A stretch of DNA of 64,000 nt. It comes from Artemisia argyi (lineage: Eukaryota; Streptophyta; Magnoliopsida; Asterales; Asteraceae). A program made the translations under genes and the position numbers. The notes beneath the pieces are model-generated. The model did no database searches and was not told the DNA's origin. It was given only the letters and a program-made list of their open reading frames with translations. Of this stretch, positions 53,924 to 62,706 are shown in pieces; positions within the stretch are counted from its first letter, which is position 1; each line of letters starts with the position of its first letter. The DNA lies in the NCBI GenBank assembly GCA_030686995.1, contig CM060693.1, forward strand, positions 119,687,228 through 119,751,227. The letters run 5' to 3'.

Positions 53924-54954
53924 CTCAAAGTCTTCAAACGGGATTTTACAGCTTTAGTGACTTAAACCGAGAAATGATTCTTTCTAGGGATTTTACTAAA
54001 GTCAACAAAAGAAACCGGAAGATATATTCAGCGGATTAAACTAATAGAGAGGTACCAGATGAGTCACAGTCTGCATCAAGTGTTGAGTTGTGACAAGTCA
54101 AGTTGCAATATATCCAATTGAGATTAGTCAAGTCGTAAGTATTAGCTCACAACGTCAGATCACAATTAGATTAATTGAAACAACTAAAGTTACAACAACT
54201 CACGAATTGCAAAATGATTACCCAATCACATGTAACTCATCACTTAGTAATTTGCCAAATAATTTGAGAAAATCGCAACAGTATGCACAAATCGCAGTAG
54301 GAGTTAAACGCAGGGTGAGCAAATCGCAGAGAAAGATAACCGCAGAATAGGTAACCACAGCGAGAGATAATCACAGGGTGAGTTAACCACAAGGTGAGGT
54401 AACCGCAGGAAATAACTAACCGCAAAGTGAACAAACCACAGGGTGAGTTACACGCAAGTCACTAACCACAGTGAGAAGCAAACCGCAGAAATAACAAAAC
54501 CTCAAGACTGGTAGTCGCAGGAAAAGCAAACCACAGTAGCAAACCACAAAAACCAAACCGCAACCCACCTAACCGCAGGAACTAATCGCAGACTACAATA
54601 GTCCAAATCTGTCACTATCCTTGCGATTTGACCTTTAACTCAAAGTAGTAATCGCAGACCACTAACCACAGAAATCTGGAACAAATCGCAGCTAAGCAAT
54701 GAAACAGTAGAGGTAACCGCAACAAAGAATATCGACCTAAACCCAATCCAATCTTCAAAAATACATGTGAAATAGCAAAACCAACTGAGAAATAATGTAA
54801 CCCTAACACAAATGATCATAAAAGTACACCTCTAACATGTCAACTAACACTAGATAGATCAAACTAAGATGTTTTCAAGAAAACTCTTCTAACTCACAAA
54901 AACTACACAAAACCACACCAAATCCGATTCTACAAGGCCCTAAGATGAAACCTT
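53924..54954 (-). other. Copia 2 5' leader with short-motif array
   Basis: About 1 kb between PBS and gag, without coding. Its central part (54271-54724) is an array of about two dozen short motifs. Confidence 0.7.
54271..54724 (-). repeat. Array of CTGCGGTTA-like motifs in copia 2 leader
   Basis: On the plus strand about 24 copies of AACCGCAG, AATCGCAG or AACCACAG with spacing of about 12-20 bp (for example near 54290, 54322, 54338, 54352, 54400, 54418, 54434, 54462, 54481, 54529, 54571, 54584, 54650, 54684, 54715). In sense orientation the core is CTGYGRTTA. Spacers are unrelated, so this is not a simple tandem repeat. Confidence 0.75.
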
Positions 54955-54969
54955 GGCTCTTGATACCAA
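54955..54969 (-). promoter_or_regulatory. Primer-binding site, copia 2 (tRNA-iMet type)
   Basis: On the minus strand TGGTATCAAGAGCC follows the LTR end ACA after two bases. It matches the initiator tRNA-Met complement TGGTATCAGAGCC with one inserted A. Confidence 0.8.
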
Positions 54970-54971
54970 TT

Positions 54972-55342
54972 GTAGGATAAGATTTAAGTCACAAACATGA
55001 TACTAGTGGTGATGAGTGTGGCGTTGAGTATGAAAGAGGAGGAGAAAAGTAAGTGAGTTTGGAACCTTGAGAGAAAATGATATGTTAGATTGAGATTAAT
55101 GTGAAGGTCCAACCCTCTCCACATGTGGAGAGGGGTATTTATACTAAGCTACAAAGAAAGATAAAAACGCCCACACCCGGGCTGTGGATCAGGCATACAG
55201 TGGGTAAAGACCCGTCCTTCTTCCACGATGTTACTTAATCTAATACTAACTAACTAATAACTAAACTAACTACGAGCTAGCTCAATGCTATTACAATAAT
55301 TAGGTGACCGAGACTTTCACATGAATATTTGTATTCCTAATA
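54972..55342 (-). repeat. Copia 2 5' LTR (371 bp)
   Basis: Partner of 42395-42767. The TATA (plus 55136-55143) and 22-bp palindrome (plus 55113-55134) are intact. The outer terminus reads TATTAGG instead of TGTTTGG. Confidence 0.93.
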
Positions 55343-55347
55343 GAAAT

Positions 55348-55385
55348 TGTTGTTGATAGAAGTTGTAGTATGGTGGTTGAGACAT
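55348..55385 (-). pseudogene. gag start of copia 1, cut off by copia 2
   Basis: ATG at 55383-55385 opens MSQPPYYNFYQQQF, which runs in frame into the Gln/Pro-rich segment at 42394 once copia 2 and one TSD copy are disregarded. This shows that copia 2 inserted 38 bp into copia 1 gag. Confidence 0.85.
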
Positions 55386-55959
55386 GATCAGTGATTATAT
55401 TAAAATGGATCTTTAAAGGAAACTGAGGTTGTTGTAGAAGTTTATATGTTTTGGCGAAAGTTGACGATGATTCGGTAATTAAATATCTAGCTCTCTAACG
55501 TCCTAAAGTTGCTTACTCGCAAGAATTGTGCACTTTACTTACTCGCAGGAATGGAAACCTTAGCTTACTCGCAGAAATATTAAACTTTGTTACTCGCAGG
55601 AATTGTAAACTTTGCTTAATCGCAGGTTTTGTAAACTTGGCTTACTCGCAGGTTTTGTAAACATGGCTTACTCGCAGGTTTTGTAAACTTGGCTTACTCG
55701 CAAAAAATTCCTTACTAGATAAACTATAAGGAAATACCAATTCCTAACTCGGAATGTTGTTACTCGGAAAACCTTACTCGCAAGTATTTGATCTTACTCA
55801 CCAGAGATGCACCTTACTCGCCAAATAAGCAGCTTACTCGCCAAAAAGTAACACTTACTCACTGAAACTGAGAGTAATACGCTTACAAACCGTAAAAAAC
55901 CTACTTTTTCGCCCAAAATTTCTACCAAATCTAAACTAAAACAACCTATTCTATCCCTT
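55386..55959 (-). other. Copia 1 5' leader
   Basis: Non-coding, about 570 bp between PBS and gag; its central part is the short-motif array at 55512-55870. Confidence 0.7.
55512..55870 (-). repeat. Array of CCTGCGAGTAAG motifs in copia 1 leader
   Basis: On the plus strand about 16 copies of CTTACTCGCAGG or close variants (ends varying among CAGG, CAAG, CCAA, CACC) with spacing of about 13-27 bp. Three central copies (near 55640, 55666, 55692) sit in near-identical 26-bp units with TTTTGTAAACTTGG; outer copies share only the motif. Confidence 0.8.
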
Positions 55960-55973
55960 AGCGATTGATACCA
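55960..55973 (-). promoter_or_regulatory. Primer-binding site, copia 1
   Basis: On the minus strand TGGTATCAATCGCT starts two bases after the LTR end. The first eight bases match the initiator tRNA-Met complement; the rest diverges. Confidence 0.7.
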
Positions 55974-55975
55974 CT

Positions 55976-56323
55976 TGTTAGGTGACCATTTCACAACACA
56001 TAATCATATAATCTTAAAGAGAGAAAGTAAGTAGAGAGAGAGAGTGGAAGGAACTTGTAAATGATAATAAGAAATTAGATTAAGCAAGAAGCAACACCCT
56101 CCAAGGAGGGTTTATATTAGTATTTATACCCTTTTCACTTAGGGCATCACTTCCATGGGCTTAACATTAACGTTACATACTAAGGCCCATGGACTAATAT
56201 AAACTTTGTCTAATAAACATAACAACATGTAACTTGATAAAACTAAACATAATAATAAACTATAGCAACCTATTACAAAACTTAATGACCGACATTTGAT
56301 ATTAACAAAATGTGTTCCCAACA
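55976..56323 (-). repeat. Copia 1 5' LTR (348 bp)
   Basis: Partner of 15542-15889. It has TATAAATA (plus 56121-56128) and a CCCTCC/GGAGGG hairpin at 56097-56110. It is followed by the right TSD copy GAAAT (56324-56328). Confidence 0.93.
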
Positions 56324-56328
56324 GAAAT

Positions 56329-57349
56329 GTGTGGTTATGGTTTCTTCTCATTTTAATTTTTATTCTCATTTGATCCTAACTCTTCATATATATGCAAAAA
56401 GTCATGCATGTGATCTATTACAAAGTAATTCAGTATACAATTTTTGGTCATTATGTGATAATTAACAACGGTTTGTCATCAAGTAAATTTTTTATTCTTT
56501 AGAATAGTTGTAAAAGATTTTAGATTTTTGTATAAGTTTTATAATAAAAACCATATTTTGGATTTGTTTAGCTATTTTTTCAAAATAATTCATATGACAT
56601 CAAAGTCTTTACATGGATTACATTTTTTGCATTGGAGTTTTATTTTAATTGATAGATAAGATTATTGTTATGATGGTTCAGGTTGAGTAAATTTATTGTT
56701 ACACATATTTTGTTTGGAGTGAAAGATAAAACTATGAACAAATTGATATAAATGTTAGGGAAAATAAAATTAATTTTTCTATGTATCATGTTTGGGGTGT
56801 TAGGTAAAAGACAGTATAATACTCCAGAAGAAGATGAGAAAATTAAGTTTCAGGAATGGTGTATAATTTGATAGTGTTGTCTCATCAAGTGTTAGTAGTG
56901 TGCATAAATAAGTGTCATAGAGTTGGTAACACTGGATATGCATGGTTAAAATATGTTTTATGTACAAGAAATGATAAGAAAGGTTTAGTTTGGTCAAAAT
57001 ATTTGATTTGATATGGGAGTGGATATAGAATGTGTATGATTGAAGTAAGTTAAAGAAAATGAGTAAAAATGTGGCACTTTAAAATCTACTCTTATATTAA
57101 TATATATCAAAAATGAAAAACTAACTTCACTTTTGGCTTATTAATCAGATAATAATGAGTCCACTTGGGTCGTGCATATGCACTGCCAAAATACTACCAA
57201 GTATTTTGTATAAAAAGTATGCACCACTAGCTTGTTTATTTAATTTGTTAGAGATTGGAATAAAGGTACTAGCTATTTCATTATATATTAAACAATATTT
57301 GAGTTGTTCATGTACTCCTTTGGTTTAGTTATGTATTACAACGAGGTGG
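56329..57349. other. Intergenic or Helitron-internal sequence right of copia 1
   Basis: AT-rich with no supported gene. It would be continuous with the sequence left of 15542 before copia 1 inserted. Confidence 0.4.
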
Positions 57350-57383
57350 AGCACCCGCGCGTTGTAGCGGGGTGATTTGCTAA
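57350..57383 (+). mobile_element. Possible Helitron 3' end
   Basis: CACCCGC...GCGGGGTG forms a GC-rich hairpin (57352-57374) in an AT-rich setting, followed a few bases later by CTAA, the CTRR terminus of Helitrons. The base after CTAA is A rather than the expected T, so support is limited. Confidence 0.35.
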
Positions 57384-58044
57384 AGAAGGTTTAGCAAGTG
57401 TTGCAAAATAAGAATGGTAGTAACAATATAATTAGGCCGTTTAATAAGCAATCTCAACCCATGTGAGGCCTAAAGTTGCAACGAACCTCTTAGTGGAAGG
57501 ACCAAGTTCGTATGGATTTGTTTTAAATTGTTAAAGATAACGGTCGTTAGCTACTTAACGTCAAGTTAGTGACCAAGGACTGACTTTGCAATGGACGTAT
57601 AACATGAAAGACCAATTATGTAAATTATAAGAGAACTAAATATGCAACGAACCTCTGAGATGAAGAACTAATTTCGTACGGATTTTTTAAGAAAATGTTA
57701 AAGTTAACGATCGTTAGTTAACAGTCGTTAAATAACTAACGACCATTAATTGTAGCACTACAGTAACTAACGATCGTTAGTTATCTCGTTAAGTAACTAA
57801 CGACCGTTAGTTACTGTAGCTGGGAAATAAAATAATAATAAAAATTGTAGTTACTGTAGCTTGATGTGACACTCCCAAGGAATAGAATATAGGAGTAATT
57901 ACATAATGGAATCGACTACAATGCAAACGAAGAACCATTAAAATATTGAATTGGTTAGATGGGTCAGTATTGAAACACGGAGGAATATTGTTTGAACATA
58001 AAAAACCCTTACATTTATAATCAAAGCCGTATATGACTATATGA
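57384..58044. repeat. Intergenic sequence with TAACGATCGTTA palindromes
   Basis: Several copies of TAACGRYCGTTAGTTA occur between 57538 and 57812. Two of them form 26-bp inverted arms at 57758-57783 and 57794-57819 with a 10-base loop. Surrounding text such as GGACCAAGTTCGTATGG and its variant near 57665 suggests an old repeated unit. No coding. Confidence 0.5.
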
Positions 58045-58300
58045 GGGTGTGCGAGAGGTGCTGTCACACAGAGCCTCCATGTTTTAAGGGCCTCAAAACT
58101 CTTATATGATATGTATATGTATTCTACAAAAGTGACTTCATGTATTTGATTTAAAGTGTTGCATTGAAAAGAGTTAGTTGGGGAAATTTGAAAAACAATT
58201 ATTTCTAATTTTATCTTTTAAGAAAATTATTTACTTTCAATTTTAGGCCTTGTTTTTGTCTTTAAACTGAATTTTGCACCGGGCCTCCATAAACAAAGAG
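58045..58300. mobile_element. Possible decayed hAT-type non-autonomous element
   Basis: CACACAGAGCCTCCATGTTT followed by AAGGGCCTCAAAA, and ending TTTGCACCGGGCCTCCATAA, resemble a widespread plant GGGCCTC non-autonomous element. No clear TSD or complete TIR found. Confidence 0.35.
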
Positions 58301-59325
58301 ATGACACTATCTATAATTTAGCCATTAGTTTGCCGTTCGAAAAATATAAAAATAACCATTAGTTTAGTTATTTGATGTGTAATACTACATGGAAATGCTC
58401 GAATAAATGAAAAATATTAATTAGAAGGAAAAATTTATGTGTCCCCTTCCAGAATTAAGTATAGAAAGCGCATATATGAAATCACGATTTGATGAATATG
58501 ATATGAATATGAAGACTAGTTAAACATGGAAACTAAATTAAATGATAATTAAATGCTAAGTATCATGTGCCTTGAGGGCACATTTTAGAAAAATCCTAAA
58601 TTTAAAATACCTTGTGTACACCTCTGAAACTCAAGAACATATAGGAGATTATATCCATTTCGAAGATCATGGAACTACATAGAAATCAAACAATAATAAT
58701 CAGGACATATTTAAAGCGCTAACAAAGTGAACACATATCTGTATACGAAAGAGTACATACTGAATATCTGCATGCATAGCAAAGTGAACACAGATCTATA
58801 TACACTTGTGGAGACCTTAGAAAGATTATATCTATATGAACTATTGTGACTTTTGAGTTGTGAGTTACAAAATGTTGTTGGGGGTGGTTTTATGGTGATA
58901 GCATAGTTGGTGAAAAGAGGTTGGCCGGTAATTAATGGAGGTGTAAATGTTATGTGTATCCATTTACGTATAAAGTTTCATCTACATGTAGAAAGGTGAC
59001 ATTATAGTTACACAAAAATATTACTGTACCAACTTAAATGCGACTGGTAGAGAGTTGGTTACAAAAACCATTGGCATTTGACTTGTTTTGAAATACCATT
59101 TGTACTAGTATTTGAAGATGAAAAAAGAGAAACTATTGTAACTGGGAAATGAACCATTTTGATGTATTGTTTTACTTTTAGAGGCAAGGCAAAGTGATGA
59201 CACCTCCACGTGCTTTCTTTACGCCTAGTATATTGGACCAACATTAAATGATTTTACTCAACTAAAAAAAATAAATAAATAAAAATAAATAAAAAATAAA
59301 AATAAAAGGACAATTTTACATTCTG
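58301..59325. other. Intergenic sequence
   Basis: No supported gene, RNA or repeat seen. Confidence 0.4.
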
Positions 59326-59551
59326 TTTAAAATAAACGTTCATTTTGGAATAAGAATTTTTTCTTACTACATTTTCACCGATCAAATATCATTTTCATCA
59401 TTAAACTCCTTTTTTATTGATTGAAATGTAAAGTCTTAAAATAAATGTTCATATTGGAATTTTGGAATAAGAATTTTTTCTTACTACATTTTCACCGAAC
59501 AAATGTCATTTTCATCATTAAACTCCTTTTTTATTGATTGAAATGTAAAGT
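59326..59551. repeat. Tandem duplication, 117-bp period
   Basis: Two near-identical copies containing TTTTGGAATAAGAATTTTTT and AAACTCCTTTTTTATTGATT start 117 bp apart. With ACATTTAGTCATTTACG and the AGGGAGTA end near 59617-59625 the block resembles the interior of a Stowaway/CTCCCT-type MITE. Confidence 0.75.
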
Positions 59552-59616
59552 GCTCATTTACTTATGGGCATCTCAAATTGAAACATGGACATTTAGTCAT
59601 TTACGTTAGAATGAAG

Positions 59617-59820
59617 GGAGTATAGTTTTGCATAGAATATCAGTTCTTGAACTAATTTCATGGTTATTTGTTTAATTTCAAATGTAGGTAGATATGGCCT
59701 GGTTAAACTGGAAAAGAGGGGAGTATAGTTTTGCATAGAATATCAATTCTTGAACTAATTTCATGGTTATTTGTTTAATTTCAAATGTAGGTAGATATGG
59801 CCTGATTAAACTGGAAAAGA
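59617..59820. repeat. Tandem duplication, 102-bp period
   Basis: Units 59617-59718 and 59719-59820, both starting GGGAGTATAGTTTTGC and ending CTGGAAAAGA, differ at only a few positions. They lie just downstream (3') of the TRAPPC5 gene. Confidence 0.85.
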
Positions 59821-60058
59821 GGTTATCAACATACAGCAACTCCATATTCCAACTAAAAAAGAATCTGGCCATGAATATAGAGATAGATACTAAAACACAC
59901 TGAGATGTTATAACCGTAAAAATTCCATAAAAGCATAGTTCTTGCTGCTACAAATTTTTCAATGAACTCATACGTTTTTCCTTTTTGATTCTTCAAAGTA
60001 TATACGTAATGCAATCAGTCCATGGCCAAAATACAAAGGCAGAAACAACTTGACAAAA
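59821..60058 (-). other. Probable 3' UTR and downstream region of TRAPPC5
   Basis: Follows the TRAPPC5 stop codon on the minus strand. No coding; I could not fix a poly(A) site. Confidence 0.4.
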
Positions 60059-62648
60059 TTATCCTAATCTTGCTTCTCTTCGCAGTACCTGAATAAAAAG
60101 AAAAGCAAAAGTAAACATTGATGAAACTCTAAAAAAAGGGAATGGCAATTCAGTCAAATTGTAGGAAAATTGGTTTGTTGGGATTTAATCCGCCTCTAAC
60201 GGATCAAATGGCTATAATCTAACAGAATACCTAAAACGGATACGCGTCAGATGGGTTGAGAGTGGGTTGAGAGTCACCCAAAGTATTAGTAAATGGCATA
60301 AAACCATAGTCGCATGGATCATTCCATTACGGGATCAGGGATCGGGGATCAGGGACAGCGGTTCACTAGGTACCTAATACTCGGTTCGGTGGGGGTAGGT
60401 TCATTTGGGATCACTCCAGTATAATTTACCAAGTAATGTGGAGTGATGTACCAAATAATAATTCAATTTCTAATGTGTTATAAAAATCCTCAAAACATTT
60501 ATAATATAGAATACTTCAATATTTATCAAATTAACAAAACATATAAAACACCCTTTTACAAAAGTAAAAAATAACTATTTTATTGATGTAATATGTAGTT
60601 TCTTAATCATATTCAACACCCAACTATGAAATTTTATAAAAAAAGACAAAAGGTGTTAGATAGGTTGGCTAAACCTGGCCCCTAACAAACCGCGCCGGTT
60701 CTAACGCGAAACCATTTTGAGCCATTACACAGTCTGCTCAGCAGGGCATTTCGTCACTTGAAAGTGAAATTAGCGTTGAACATGCCCCCATGAGTTTTGC
60801 CTGTTAACTAACCTATACTTGATCTTTCAGTATTATTTAACTAGTACACGCTTTTGACGATTGACCAAAATATTGGCTTATGTACTTCACATTGGCAATG
60901 CGTATATATGAAATACAGCAAATCTAACTATGCTTGAATAGGCCCACACGAGCCTTAGTTTGATGCAACTTTATGAATTTTCCTAAAATCTGAAGTCCAG
61001 AGAAAAGTTTGCTCAATGCAAGGTATACCTCATCAGATACTAACCAATTGTCCGGCGTGGACTCAACTTTTATATTAACTAAAGATAAGTTTCCTTGAAA
61101 TCAACTTTGGCATCTAAATGCTAGCAAGTACGAGTATCTTAATAGTAGATATGCGAAATGTGTGGGTTGGGCAAGTAGGATCAACAAGGGTTGGATCATG
61201 TTTGGTTGATCCAGAAGCTCTTTGGTACGGGTTAAATATGATTACAGAAACTTTAAGATGAAAAAAGGGCCAAAACAGGTAACTGTTTCATTGTTTCATA
61301 CAAGTTGGGTTAACCCGAAAAACCGAAATTCATTAAAATACACTTTGAGCATCTTAAAAATGTTTGACAGGTCGGCCCATTCAAACAATTTCAATTTCAT
61401 TTGTATCTATTTTGAACAATTTTACCAATCAGATATAATACATAGCTCAAACCGACTATTGCGTACTAAATACGTTAAAATTACCACTATATAATTACAG
61501 TAATACTCTACAGATTTAATATATAATATAGGATGTTATACATTAAAATAAAGTTAGGACTTCTACCCATTTGACAAGTATACTCTATAGTTAAATCCTT
61601 TATATAAACCCAATAGATTAAACATCACACAGTCAATCCACTAATAGATATATGGGTCGAAATTGTCACCTAAAGTGACAAGTCAATAGGTTAAACTCTG
61701 ACCTAAAGAAGAGTCAAACAAGTACGCAATCTTGCAATTTCATAATCTACAAGCTACACATCTTTATCATCAAATCTCCTTTTGCCAGAAGCTATTGGTA
61801 ATCTACACGTAGCAAATAGCAGCTATATGACCATTATGAGTGAGATTTATATTTCTAGTATAAAAAGAATGGTTTTCTACCACTAACATATTTACTAGCA
61901 GCAAATTGTCGAATTCTGTTTTTCCATATGAATACTAATATTTACTTTTTTTTATAATCTCGTTAAGGTTTTTTCATCAATTATGGTTAAAATAATACTC
62001 CATAAATGTTTTGATTAAATCACAGCTTAGCCACACTACTGTGACTATCTACGTCAACCGCAAAAAAAATACAAGTAAAGAAATAGGGAATAACTGATTA
62101 TTTACAATGACAAAAGTAGATATCTGATCTTACCTCCTCAGCAAATTTAATCAAAATGGTTGTTCGAGGACGTTGTTGACCATCCACCGGAACAAAATGA
62201 GCCGTCACAACAGCAGGGAATCCTGCATTGTCCAAAACACCCTAAAAGGAGAAACTCTGTCAGGACCTTAAATCAACAAAGAGTGAAAACATGAAAATAT
62301 GGATGATAAAGCACATACCCTTACTATCCCAGCAACAAAGGCACCACAGTTGAATGAACCCATGTCTTTTGGTACGGAAATAAATCTGCAAATCAATAGG
62401 GCAAACAAGATATGTTACCTATTGACTATGAGCTGTTTTATTTCATATAAACCATATCCACCAAGATATGTTACCTATTGACTAGGAGCTCCTTTTCACT
62501 AATCATATATTCATCTTCGTGTTCAGTGCCTTTCTCAAGCGAGTCAGCTACCTGTTAAGATGATTAAACTTGAAACGTCAAACATGATGCAATTACTAAA
62601 TCTGTATTACATAGGAACATAAAATAAAAACAGATTACAACTATCTAA

Positions 62649-62706
<58 letters not shown>

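Larger units (their letters stand above)
42395..55342 (-). mobile_element. Copia 2: Sirevirus-like copia element inserted in copia 1 gag
   Basis: LTRs at 42395-42767 (373 bp) and 54972-55342 (371 bp) differ by about six substitutions and one indel by eye. The TSD is GAAAT at 42390-42394 and 55343-55347. Minus-strand order is 5' LTR, PBS, leader with motif array, gag, a 3.3-kb extra region, protease, integrase, RT, RNase H, a 3-kb non-coding region, PPT and 3' LTR. At 12.9 kb it is long for a copia element. RT motifs ([28 protein letters not shown]) are of the SIRE/Maximus type. The 5' LTR outer terminus has decayed from TG to TA. Confidence 0.93.
15542..56323 (-). mobile_element. Copia 1: Ty1/copia element expanded by nested insertions
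   Basis: Two 348-bp LTRs (15542-15889 and 55976-56323) in the same orientation delimit the element. The flanking pentamers are identical: GAAAT at 15537-15541 and 56324-56328. On the minus strand the order is 5' LTR, PBS, leader with motif array, gag, protease, integrase, RT, RNase H, accessory frame, 3' non-coding region and 3' LTR. Removing the three insertions (gypsy C 21092-36137, solo LTR 36403-40080, copia 2 42395-55347) leaves about 9.1 kb, a normal size for a Sirevirus-like copia. By eye the LTRs differ at about 13 positions of 348. Coding is dead: stops, frameshifts and lost catalytic residues in RT and RNase H. Confidence 0.92.

Noticed and set aside
55512..55870. The leader array as a CRISPR array
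   Set aside because: Spacing is irregular (13-27 bp), repeats are only 10-12 bp, there are no cas genes, and the context is a plant copia element.
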